64,000 nt of DNA, taken from NCBI RefSeq assembly GCF_000224145.3, contig NW_004191385.1:1-64000 (forward strand), in the 5' to 3' direction. Below are positions 24,020-34,348 of the stretch, piece after piece; position 1 is the stretch's first letter, and the number at the start of each line of letters is the position of its first letter. The notes beneath the pieces were generated by a model. That model made no database searches. It was not told the origin of the DNA and saw only the letters and a list, made by a program, of their open reading frames with translations. A program made the position numbers and the translations under genes. Origin of the DNA: Ciona intestinalis (taxonomy: Eukaryota > Chordata > Ascidiacea > Phlebobranchia > Cionidae).

Positions 24020-25138
24020 ATTTACCTCATACACAACAACTAAGTTACAACGAACCACGAAACATCATCCTTGCAGTGTAGTGAGTGACAACCATGGCCC
24101 AAGGTCTTATTTTATCGTTGCCTCATTTCATTTATAGCTGGAAGCGATGCGGCCATTACTCTACTAATACCAAGTCGCTCACGAAGTTAATAATTGCACG
24201 ACATTGTATACACAAGAATCATTATGTAATGGCAAATATATATGTGGTATATGTGAAACAAAACCATGATATTGCTGTTGGACTGCAAGATATTACAACC
24301 TTCCACCGCCCGAGGGTATTTCCTCGTAAACCCCACGGCTATTTAGCTGAGAAGACAAAGTGCTTACGCTAATATATTCACACGATGTCACCCACACGAC
24401 GCCAAATAATCAATAAATTATTTAATCTTCAAGTTGGAGAGGTACTCATGTACTAAGCTCGACCTATTATATACAAGCACGTATCGATATAAATACCGCG
24501 ACAACATAATTCACTATGGATACTCGCCACACATGTATAGATAACTTGAAGCATTCTGTTGTATATTAATCCTCAGCAAACGGTTTCAGAATCTTCGTTT
24601 GGTGGAACAAATGTTGATTTCTTGAGTTGAAAATGACTTCGAACAAACCGGAGACGATTCCACGGATGAGACATCACCACGAGGATGAAGGTAAAGGGGT
24701 TCGACACTCACTGCGGTGGGTGGCTGTCGTGTGTATACACCATGTGTGTCTGGTGTATAAGAAGACACCCATGTTATAACTTGACAGTGAGCATGAGGTG
24801 TATGAATACACCATGTGTGTCTGGTGTATAAGAAGACACCCATGTTATAACTTGACAGTGAGTATGAGGTGTATGAATACACCATGTGTGTCTGGTGTAT
24901 AAGAAGACACCTATGTTATAACTCGACAGTGAGCATGAGGTGTATGAATACACCATGTGTGTCTGGTGTATAAGAAGACACTCATGCTATAACTTGACAG
25001 TGAGCATGAGGTGTATGAATACACCATGTGTGTCTGGTGTATACGAAGACACCCATGTTATAACTCGACAGTGAGCATGAGGTATAACACGTCATCCCCC
25101 CAGCCCCAATACGTCACAATACCCTATTATCACCTGAC
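24020..25138. other. divergent intergenic space with ~71-bp tandem repeat
   Basis: Between the divergent starts of the KCTD gene (-) and the membrane-protein gene (+). From about 24715 to 25085 it holds four to five copies of a ~71-bp unit (GACAGTGAGCATGAGGTGTA ... CACCATGTGTGTCTGGTGTA). An open frame at 24085-24372 has no recognisable similarity and I do not call it a gene. Confidence 0.6.
24715..25085. repeat. ~71-bp tandem repeat array
   Basis: Consecutive units are nearly identical and contain AAGAAGACACCCATGTTATA and GTGAGCATGAGGTGTATGAA. Shorter relatives occur at 9964-10050 and 37570. The unit resembles part of the SINE tail (GAGGTGTATGAA, GTTATAAC), so the two may share origin. Minus-strand open frames here are artefacts. 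Confidence 0.85.
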
Positions 25139-26822
25139 ATGTCGAGCGTTGAACTTGAACCACGTCAAGCGTTCGATGATGACGTCATGAAGAAACATAG
25201 AAATCAATTTTGTAAAACAAGGTAATCCGCATGGTGGTGGCAGAGATGTTTATATTAATTGTGACGTCATTATCAGGTATTATTGCGTCATTGGGGTAGC
25301 GATAGTCTTCCTTTGCTTCACAATCGGCTTCTATTCATCCATTGTTGACGATTCTGACGCAATGACACCCCGTGATATAATAGATTATGACGTCGACCTG
25401 ACGTTGGATGAGGTAAGCGCATCAACCGATGTGAATATTTTTGACGATGAAAAATATTAAATATAAAAATGATTGCTTACCCCAAGACGATCATCCTTTC
25501 ACGTATTACGACTATTGTAAATAAATTTTGTCGGTTAAGGACATTTTTGTCGGTAACAAAGTTACTTTATGTTCGTTAAAACGTTATTGGATGTAACGTA
25601 CTTTTTGGAAGTTTATCTGTAAAGTCCGTTATAAACATTGTTTATGTCTGTTCAACATTTTTCATCTTGATCGAATTCTTATTATCATATTCCATATATG
25701 GTGTTGCAGGAAGTGACGGATGATGACGTAGTTGATGACGTAGTCGATGACGCAGGTGCGACATAGAAACACTATATAACACACAATATTTAATATTTCT
25801 ATGATCAGATATATTAGCGGAAGCGAAATCGAAATTCGACGCCGAAGATTCGAAATCCTTCGTGATTGTTGTCGGCGACGAAAACGTTGAGGTGATTGTT
25901 ATAATAGATGGTTATGACGTCATAATATAGTTTTGTCTTTACCGATATTTTCTATTTTCAAACATTGTTTCTTCTAAGTTGTTTTGTTTGTTACATATTT
26001 CGTAGCACTTGACCCTAACTGTTATTTCGTTACGCCCATTTTCAAGAGCTTGAATATAGTAGGGTGGGGAAGATGGGACAGCTTTCGTCCTATTTGGTAT
26101 AGGAAACAAATAACATTCAAAGAATTATAAAACCATATTCTCACGACTTCGACATACCGTTGTTAGTTGTTTAAAACACGATCAGGATATTATGTGCTAA
26201 AGGTGTCCCATCTTCCCCCACAGTATACGATACGTCACATGTAGCGTTTATGTTTTAACCAACATTGTTAACAAACCGAATACATAATGTTCAAGGTCAC
26301 ACTGGATCAAGACGGTAGCATAGTGTTGCCAGATGGAAAAAACTTGAATCCACACGACCGGAACCACTGGGAGGTTATTCAAGCCGTGCTCGGTGATGCG
26401 TATTATGATTATGACGTAGATCAAAAGGACGACAATGAGGTATTGTGACGATTATATGACGTAACAAACGGAGTAATTGCACGACGCCCCAAACACAGAG
26501 GTTATGGGTTCAAGGCTTGATGTTGCCACCATTGTATAATGCATGTTACCTTTCAAGAAACTTAACGACAATTAATTATTCCGACCCAAAGATCACTAAT
26601 GGATTCTAAATTAACATAAACGCAATATTTTAAACCTCAACAAAATATTTCTCTGCACAGACGGACAGCAACGCCGCCCTAGCGGCTGATGCAGGTTTAA
26701 AATACGTGCCACCAGATGTCGATGAAGAGCATGAACACGATGACGATTGTGAACAAACAATATCTGTGAATGTTGCTGACGAAACAGGGGATTCCCCATC
26801 CAACGAAACGGGAAATTCTTAA
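25139..26822 (+). CDS. unrecognised acidic single-pass (type II-like) membrane protein
   Basis: Exons 25139-25221, 25277-25412, 25710-25755, 25809-25891, 26296-26439 and 26661-26822, all with GT-AG borders and matching phases; 217 residues. A basic N-terminal segment (MKKHRNQFCKTR) is followed by one hydrophobic helix (about residues 29-50, YYCVIGVAIVFLCFTIGFYS), then a strongly acidic region. There is no cleavable signal peptide, so an N-in, C-out orientation is likely. The acidic part has a DDVVDDVVDD run and a compact segment (VTLDQDGSIVLPDGKNLNPH) that could be a small strand-rich fold. The layout recalls luminal acidic ER/SR proteins such as the junctin/ASPH group, but I see no shared motif and do not assign it. 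Start chosen as the first ATG giving an open first exon. Confidence 0.65.
26057..26226. mobile_element. Cimi-like MITE, near full length
   Basis: In an intron of the membrane-protein gene. Left end TATAGTAGGGTGGGGAAGAT, right end ATCTTCCCCCACAGTATA, interior AAAACACGATCAGGATATTA. About 170 bp, with TA at both edges, fitting a TA target site. Confidence 0.85.
26478..26550 (+). repeat. SINE head fragment
   Basis: GGTTATGGGTTCAAGGCTTG followed by ATGTTGCCACCATTGT matches the B-box part of the tRNA-like head. It lies in an intron of the membrane-protein gene. Confidence 0.55.
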
Positions 26823-27902
26823 CTAAACATAGAAGATTATGACGTCATAGTCACCGAGTGTATTTTAGAATATAGATGTTATATTATGACGACATAGCTA
26901 GTGCCTTGCCACGTTAATAGCAACAAAATAAAGTTTCTTCAGAAAAGGTATTCAACTACCTGTTGTTATGAGTTCCCAAGCTCAGAAATCCATATCCTCA
27001 TTGGTTGAACCAGAACGTTCGTTGGCTTTGTTGGTCCACAGTTGTTGGGTCCACCAATGAAAGCGAGCGAGAATGAAATATTATTTTGCTTTTGTTGTTC
27101 GACAAAGCTTGAAGTAAGGAAGTGATTATAACCCAGGCTCCACACGCAATGTTTGGTTTGTTATATTGTATGGAGTTCTTGGATATGTATAATGAATCTA
27201 ATGTTAATTTCACAGATATTGTTAGGTGTGTTTGGATAAAGTGGTGAAGGCGAAACATCGAGGGTAAGTTTGGTATTGGCAGACATGGTAAACTTTCGCG
27301 TCTGGTTTATTTACTGCTGGGCTCAGACTGCCTATAGCTGTTTCTTAGCCGTAGCACAAGTGGTGAATTCGGTTATGATATACTTTGTTAAACTAAATAT
27401 CTTTTTCCGCATTTTCTATATTTTTTTAGAAGTTCAAGTATTTCATAAAAAGAAATCTTCGTAGTGGTAAATGGTTGAATGTCCAAATTTACGTTCGCGA
27501 CGTCACTAGAACTCCAAAATGGTCAAAACCATATATACCGTATGCTCACCCAGGTAGACACACTGGATCGCTTACGTCAATTATATTGGGAATAACATTC
27601 GATACCACTTTAGCTGGTGGCCAGTGGAATTATTGGTCCCATAATGTGCCGAAGGTCTCACGGATATCCAGTCTTTTTGGGGGGGAATCGTTCGCGTCGA
27701 TGTTTTTAGCTTCCTCTGCAATACCGATTTACTTTAACCGTCGTTCAACCCGATAGAGACAACCTTGTAGGGAACAATTAGACCAAACTTTTCACCACCA
27801 GATATAGTTATACATTACCCTAATACTCAAGGCAACAGAAAGGTGCAGGACCATACACAGTAGGAAGTGTATTACAGTGTGGGTGCGGCTAACACAAGGA
27901 AA
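26823..27902. other. intergenic, nothing recognised
   Basis: About 1.1 kb with short open frames only (for example at 27475-27756) and no recognisable repeats. AATAAA at about 26925 could end the membrane-protein transcript. Confidence 0.5.
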
Positions 27903-29035
27903 ATGTCGGATAAAAAACAACAAGAGCCATTTAGGTTGAACATAAAAACCACCGCAGGTATGTCAATAAATAAATGTAATTAACCTGCTTTCCCTTCGCA
28001 TGGCGGAGAATGTAAGTCGTTATAACACAGGTGTTCTGGTTTATTCACCTCGTACCCGCTTACAAGTTACCTCGTATGTAACTTATTTATCCTCACATGG
28101 CGTGGCAACGGCAGTCGTTATAACACGGGTGTTCTGTTTCATACACCTCGTGCCCGCTTACAAGTTACCTCGTATGTAACTTATTTATCCTCACATGGCG
28201 TGGCAACGGCAGTCGTTATAACACGGGTGTTCTGTTTCATACACCTCGTGCCCGCTTACAAGTTACCTCGTATGTAACTTATTTATCCTCACATGGCGTG
28301 GCAACGGCAGTCGTTATAACACAGGTGTTCTGTTTCATACACCTCGTACCCGCTTACAAGTTACCTCGTATGTAACTTATTTATCATCACATGGCCTGGC
28401 AACGGCAGTCGTTATAACACAGGTGTTCTGTTTCATACACCTCGTACCCGCTTACAAGTTACCTCGTATGTAACTTATTTATCCTCACATGGCGTGGCAA
28501 CGGCAGTCGTTATAACACAGGTGTTCTGTTTCATACACCTCGTGCCAGCTTACAAGTTACCACGTATGTAACTTTGTGGGTGATTGTATTTTATATTGGT
28601 GACAATTAGGAGCCACTGCCGTTATGTGTTTTGCCCAAAGGCGTAATAATCCCGCATCTAAATGACGCATAGCAACTACATCACTGGTTCTATATTCTGC
28701 TTCGTATGTGGCGATATACACTTAGTTGCTATTTGTGGGTTGAATAATAACTTCGCCAACACAGTAGTCAACACTCAGGTGGAATAACTACCGTTAACAT
28801 CTTAATGCAGCTCATTTTAATATACTTGTTTTTATCGCAGGACACGTGACCCACACGGTTGAGCAACCAAGCGTATCGCAAGTTACGTCATCGTTGCAAG
28901 ATATGCAAATTAACCCACAAGGTTTGTTGATAAAATATTCCAGAATATAAACAAACTCAATTTAAATAATTTTCCCAGGATCACGTGGTGGAGTGACGTC
29001 ACGAAAAACAACGATTGAAGATATTTTTGCCTCAG
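27903..29035 (+). CDS. 5' exons of a TPR-family locus (gene incomplete as read)
   Basis: Three exons with good borders and phases: 27903-27957 (MSDKKQQEPFRLNIKTTAG), 28841-28921 (with PSVSQVTSSLQDMQINPQ) and 28979-29035 (with TSRKTTIEDIFAS), each ending in phase 1. The second exon is nearly the same as the end of the TPR exon at 31030-31086 (PSVSQATSSLQNMQINPQ), so the locus contains an internal duplication. The next exon of this chain is not found: the TPR exon at 30200 needs phase 2, so it does not join 29035 directly. Either a small exon is missed, the two are separate transcripts, or this is a damaged duplicate. No known domain is seen in these 53 residues. Confidence 0.45.
27995..28680 (-). 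repeat. SINE with about six tandem tail units
   Basis: In the intron between 27957 and 28841. About six copies of the ~98-bp tail in reverse orientation (GGCGTGGCAACGGCAGTCGT, ACACCTCGTGCCCGCTTACA), nearly identical to one another, then a piece of SINE body (GTGGGTGATTGTATTTTATA ... GCCACTGCCGTTATGTGT). The high identity between units suggests recent amplification or homogenisation. Confidence 0.9.
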
Positions 29036-29135
29036 GTAAAGTTTATTGTTCGATTATTATTCCGACACACGCCCAAACACTGGTATAGTGGATTGGTACC
29101 CGACATTATTGCTGCGTTTCTGGAAGTCGCTTTAA

Positions 29136-29410
29136 AGGGCCTAAACACACCCACATGTACATCGCTTTAATAGATAGAGTGTGTTTTTCTAATTCCAACG
29201 ACACCTTACTTGTTTTAATCGGCTCTGTATAACCAAAGATATTCCAGCTCAAACACCGTGAAATTCATAAAACTGATTTGAAAGTTGCGTGGCGAAAAGA
29301 TTGAGAAGTGTACTACCCACGTGACAAATCACGTGACAAAATTGTTGAAGCGTTGCCGCTCTCATTCAGAAAGGCGCGAGGCGGTGTTTTCAGCGAGACT
29401 GTGCATGTAA
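29136..29410 (-). mobile_element. TTAA-type MITE, half copy
   Basis: Begins AGGGCCTAAACACACCC next to TTAA and matches, in opposite orientation, the right half of the element at 32507-33032 for about 270 bp (for example CCAACGACACCTTACTTG, CTCTCATTCAGAAAGGCG). The other end is not found nearby. It lies upstream of the TPR exon. Confidence 0.8.
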
Positions 29411-30199
29411 ACAAGCTTTGTGTTTGATAACGAGAATGAGTGACCATTTAACGGACAGCGAGGATAAAATAGATGTTGGCACTATTTAGACATACAGTTT
29501 TGAACTTCTTGGTATAACGAGTCCTAACCACACAAGCCGACACATGTATTGGTAATATTGGGTTCATAGTACACTAACAGTCAGTGTACCATGGTGGGTT
29601 AGTGTCCGCTACATATACACGAAAGTGTTTGTTGTGTTAACCCTAAACCGGTGTCGCGTAATATAAATGTCTATGTTGATGTTACTCCGCACTTTTTCGT
29701 GAGTGGGTTTGCAGCACTCAATGCGAATAACATGGATGGACCTGTCGTCCTCTGTCTGAATAGCCTAACTCACAAGCTCACGAGCCACCGAAGTTCTGAA
29801 TTGTTTAATACACGACACTGCACAACAGTCAGCAACAACGGCACGATACGTCGGCGAATGTTATCTTTAACAATCGTGAACTAGAGGTTTTGACTATTTC
29901 GGAACGCAAACCGGTTCGAATATTACTTCGTCCAAAAGCTATTTCATCGTTCAGTTAGAATGAGCGAAAGGGAAAACCGTTACAACTTATAGCGGGAATG
30001 GGAGACACGGTAAATTAGGGCCGTGTGAGAAAGTTATTGGGTTCGTGGGAATCGTAGCGGGACATATCCGCGCTGTGACGCCGACTCTGGGAAATGGGAC
30101 AAAAGACTTAATGAAATTATTAATGGATGACGTAAATAGGACGGAAAGGCGAGGATAATATTAACGATATATATGCACGTTTAACTGCCGACCTTACAG
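29411..30199. other. gap between half MITE and TPR exon, nothing recognised
   Basis: A 77-codon open frame at 29651 has no recognisable similarity. It may contain a missed exon or the promoter of the TPR gene. Confidence 0.4.
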
Positions 30200-31605
30200 T
30201 TATAAATACTCATTGTTGCTACATTACAATAATGAAGTATTTTATAAAGATGGCGGTCGACTACTGCAAGAACAGAAAGGTATAAAGTTCGACCCAGCTG
30301 TTATTGGACCCAAGGATCGGCTCAACCATTACCGATGTTGTATGTTGGTTGGAGAGACGAAAGAAGCGATTCAAATCAAAGAACAACTGAAGACAGTATT
30401 AAAAGAGAAATATGAAACAACGCCCATTAGAATCAGAACATTTGCTGACACTATCAGGGGTGAAGGGAGAGACACGGAAGCGATTTTGTTTTATCAAATC
30501 GCTGCCGACTTTTATAGAAATCAGTCGAAAGCAGGTTTGGTCGGGATAAAGAATTGCGCAAGGGGGATCAAAAATTCTATCAAGACACTGGTATCACGTG
30601 ACGAAGAATTGAAACCGATCGTTCTAACCCACGTGATTCCACTGATGCGTGACATGCGAGAAATGATTCGACGATCTGATGATGCCAGTGAGGAAGAACG
30701 GCGTTTGTGGGAAGTTTTTTGTTTGCATTATATCGAATTCTGTGAGTATTTGGTTGGTGATGTTAATAGTAGCGAAACAACATGTAAGGAAGCGATCGAT
30801 ATAATGGAGAGCATTTTCAAGGAGAGCGCTGGAAAGTATAAGGTGTACGGGCTCTGTTTGAACAATCTCGGTTACACGTATGCAAACACTTCCCGACCCA
30901 TCGATGCATGCGAATGTTACCGCAAAGCTATTGCAGCTTATGAGAAAGCTGAGGATATCAATGATGATAAAAGAGCTAAAGAGATTGCCAGAAGCAAAGA
31001 AAACTTGAAACGAGTTAGAAATGAACTTCAACCAAGCGTATCGCAAGCTACGTCATCGTTACAAAATATGCAAATTAACCCGCAAGGTTTGTTGTTAAAT
31101 GAATGAATGTTACGTGCTCTATTCTCGCATTGCAACGACAGTCGTTATAACACGTGTGTTCTGTTTTATACGCCTCGTTCCAGCTTACCACGTATGTAAC
31201 TTATTTATCCTCGCATGGCGGGGCAACGACAGTCGTTATAACACGAGTGTTCTGTTTCATACACCTCGTGCCCTCTTACAAGTTACCACGTATGTAACTT
31301 ATTTATCCTCGCATGGCGGGGCAACGACAGTCGTTATAACACAGGACACATACGCCTATAGTGGTGGAAGCAGCAACGAGCCTTTTTAAACCCGGAACCC
31401 CTGGGTTAGATACAGGCGCCACTGTGCCAGTGCACCAGACAAACTTATATGTGTTTAATTAATTTAATCGATTCTTATTCTATTATACCCATTTCAGATC
31501 ACCAGCAGCCCGCTCAACCAAAGACCCAGATCGGCAACGACATTGGATCCAACATTGCTCCCGGTTCGTATCCCTGCGGCCACTGTGCTCTTTGTGGCAA
31601 CCACA
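30200..31605 (+). CDS. TPR protein with QIGN amyloid-motif-like exon
   Basis: A large exon (acceptor at 30199, open to the donor at 31086) encodes about 295 residues of helical tetratricopeptide-like repeats. Recognisable repeats are EAILFYQIAADFYRNQ, TCKEAIDIMESIFKES and the clear TPR pair YGLCLNNLGYTYANTSRPID and ACECYRKAIAAYEKAEDI. It ends with PSVSQATSSLQNMQINPQG in phase 1. The next acceptor (31497) opens an exon in matching phase, DHQQPAQPKTQIGNDIGS, homologous to the last exon of the ZU5 gene (DQQQPVQPNIQIGNVTGS). After about 25 codons this exon merges with Penelope-like sequence. The start codon is unresolved: no ATG precedes the TPR repeats in frame, and the exon needs phase 2 from upstream. 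A TPR adaptor is suggested; its partner is unknown. Confidence 0.55.
31130..31440 (-). repeat. SINE head with about 2.5 tail units
   Basis: In the intron between the TPR exon and the QIGN exon. Reverse tail units (GGCGGGGCAACGACAGTCGT) are followed by a reverse tRNA-like head (CAGGCGCCACTGTGCCAGTG), with most of the body deleted between them. Confidence 0.85.
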
Positions 31606-32200
31606 AAAAAAAAACGCAAAAGCATGGTTACTCCTACCAGGATTCTTGAAACGCCAAAACGAGTTACGATACCTCTCACACAAGTTCTCGACTGTAAAAG
31701 CGATGGCATATACGTGGCCACTTGCAAAATTTGTGGCGAGCAATACGTCGGCCAAACCGTGACAAGTTTCTCTGACCACTGGACAAATCAGAGAAACTGT
31801 TTTAATGCCACTGGGATCCTTAAGAAGTTAGCACTTCCTTGGCATTATGCGAAAAAGCATGAAACAAATTTCAAAAGTAATTCATCGCCTGATATAGAAG
31901 AATGCTATAGTGTCACGTTTGTTGAACAGCCAACGACCGATGAGTTATTAGATGATTGCAAAGAAAAATGGTATGAAGCAACTGGCGCCACCATCAACAT
32001 CAAGATTCCATGTTGATACTGCCTCGTATCAAATAACTTCCCCCATTTTTGTATTTGGTCGTGGTTTCCTTTTCTTGTCTTATTTTATTTTGCTGGCCTT
32101 TTTACAACCTTTATTTAACCTCCGCACGTTCATACGTTATCTCCCCACACCCCTGCAGCCTATTACATTAGCTTTCACCTTTCGCTATGTTCTTGCTTTC
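31560..32200 (+). mobile_element. Penelope-like retroelement, 3' fragment with GIY-YIG domain (broken)
   Basis: A Cys/His cluster (YPCGHCALC) is followed by a GIY-YIG endonuclease-like segment with GIYVATCKICGEQYVGQTV, the pattern found at the C-terminus of Penelope-like retroelements. No reverse transcriptase lies nearby, so this is only the 3' end. It is fused directly onto the host QIGN exon of the TPR gene. It is a decayed fossil with at least one break; I cannot date it, but the endonuclease segment is still easy to read. Confidence 0.65.
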
Positions 32201-32506
32201 TTTGTTTATTAACTCCAACTATTACAATTTTACTGGCTGTCTAGCGCCACCGTCTGACTGGCTTATATATTGCCTTTCTCCTATCTTTGCTATGTGAACG
32301 CCGTCTCTCTAGTCTACGTTATTAGTATGGGGTTTTGCATGGTTTTGTTAGCATCGCCATTTTAGCGTGACTGTTCAGATTTAGTTATTATGTGTTCAGC
32401 TATTAACATTGTTGTTAACTCCTACAATTACGTATGTTTATGTTGTTTCCCCGCCAGTGTACTATGACGTCATTTTGGTGTTTGTGATGGGGAGATGACG
32501 CATTAA

Positions 32507-33032
32507 AGGGCCTAAACACACCCCACGTCACTTTTATTTTTTATGGTAAATTCATAAAGCGACCGTTTTATTGATTCCAAAAATACTTTGCTTATTAAAA
32601 TTGGTCCAGTATAGGCGGAGATATTCGTCCTCAAACAGTGATCTCTAGCGCTATCTTTTTTTTACTACGAGCTCCGTGATTGTGACATAGGAACGTACTA
32701 GTCACGTGACTGATTCATTCGTAAAAGCGAAACCTGCGTTTTTTTTGTGCTTTTTTGCGTTTTTTTTTGTTCTCTCGTTTTTCGCTAAAAACACTGCCTC
32801 TCGCCTTTCTGAATGAGAGCGGCCACGCTTCAACAATTTTGTCACGTGGGTAGTACACTTCTCAATTTTTTTCGCCACGCAACTTTCAAATCATTTTTTT
32901 GAATTTCACGGTGTTTGAGCTGAAATATCTTTGGTTATACAGAACCGATTAAAACAAGTAAGGTGTCGTTGGAATTAGAAAAACACACTCTATCGATTAA
33001 AGCGAAGTACATTTGGGGTGTGTTTAGGCCCT
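32507..33032. mobile_element. TTAA-type MITE (piggyBac-like), full length
   Basis: 526 bp with perfect 19-bp inverted ends, AGGGCCTAAACACACCCCA at left and its complement at right, flanked on both sides by TTAA, the piggyBac-type target. No transposase frame. The right half is shared with the half copy at 29136-29410. Confidence 0.9.
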
Positions 33033-33690
33033 TTAAGTTAACCACGTTTTTATTGGCAGTTGGGTCTAGTTCTGTTTAGTTGTATTCTGTTATCCATCGT
33101 TTTAATATATGTATTGTTCTATTTGTTAGCGACTGAACATAACTGTTTTTTAATCTCTCTGTGTTTCTGTCTCTGGCTCTCTCTCTCTTTGGCTCTCTAT
33201 CTGGCTGACGCGGCTGCTAGTTTGGCTATTGTTGGAACCTGCCTATCGTGTATGATTCGCGTTATCGTCAATACATTTGTACATATTCATCAAGAGGAGA
33301 GCATTAATTAAGTTATAAACAACAGTCGCATATTCCTTATACGATGTCACTATTCACCAACACCCAGAAACACCCAGAACGACTGCTACAGTTCAACAAT
33401 CACACACCAACTCATCAACATATTAATCACCAACAACAACTTGTTTACGCACTTAAGTTGTTAACATGAAGATGGGTTAAAACCACAAAGACGAGAAGAA
33501 TCATGTGCATTCAATGACAGCCTTATTGGCGCATAAACCTCCTTGAATTTAACATCTGTGATGTCATTTGTGCATTTATAGACGCTTCACTTTTGAGCAG
33601 ATTTTACTTTTTTTTCTCTTATGTACTTTTATGTAAAAACTTTTGAATGAATCTCAGATAACATACGTTTGACATTAAACACATTGCAAA

Positions 33691-34138
33691 CAGAGCCATA
33701 GAAATACCGAGTAGTCCAACCCATTGTTACGTAAAAGGCAAATTGAACGGCATCTTGTTTCCAAAAAAACACAGTAGGTATAGGGAAAATGTATGTTTTT
33801 CGGTAAATTACAGAAAAATTTGGACCTAACAACAAATTTAAAGGTTGAAAAATGTAAAAAACATGTGTTATTTGTTTTCTGTATCAAAAAAAATGAAAAA
33901 ATAGAATTAGAAGCGGTTGATTTGCGACATTTTAGTCATTTAATGCGGCTAAATTTATATATTTTTTCCAAAAAATGTTTGGTAAGGTAAATAGAAGCTG
34001 TTTTACTCCTTCCCACTAAAGGAAAACGCAAATAAAATCTATAAAGTTTGTTTAAACCAATTGTGAAAGTGACCGCTTTTCCTTTCTTTTGCACGCACAA
34101 AGGCGGCAGTTGGACTACTCGGTGTTTTTACGACTCTG
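33691..34138. mobile_element. hAT-type MITE with 8-bp target duplication
   Basis: Left end CAGAGCCATAGAAATACCGA and right end TCGGTGTTTTTACGACTCTG form an imperfect inverted repeat of about 30 bp (CAGAG...CTCTG). The 8 bp outside are identical on both sides, ATTGCAAA. An 8-bp duplication and CAGRG-like ends mark hAT elements. 448 bp, no transposase. Confidence 0.9.
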
Positions 34139-34348
34139 ATTGCAAATATATTTCAATAAAATTAGTTTAGCTCTCTTGTTGCCAAAGATGCTTTTGCTTT
34201 CTTGTTTACCGGGAAGCCCCCTCAAATGTTTCAGCGTGTTCACTTTTGATTGACAGTTACGTAGATTGTATTTTGAACAAGGCGTATCTACCAATAATAT
34301 ACATGGTATATATGCTTTGGTTTAAATGCAAGGGAAAAGTTATGATGT

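Noticed and set aside
24085-24372. 95-codon frame upstream of KCTD1/15
   Set aside because: No similarity recognised and no splice or regulatory context; it lies in the likely 5' flank.
24586-24956. Antisense frames with repeated THGVYSYTSYS-like peptides
   Set aside because: They are translations of the 71-bp tandem repeat.
31560-32200. Independent host gene for a GIY-YIG nuclease
   Set aside because: The Cys/His cluster plus GIY-YIG arrangement fits the end of a Penelope-like element better, and the segment looks like a broken fragment rather than a whole gene.
33060-33311. Hydrophobic 83-codon frame
   Set aside because: It is a low-complexity leucine/serine run next to a MITE, with no similarity that I recognise.
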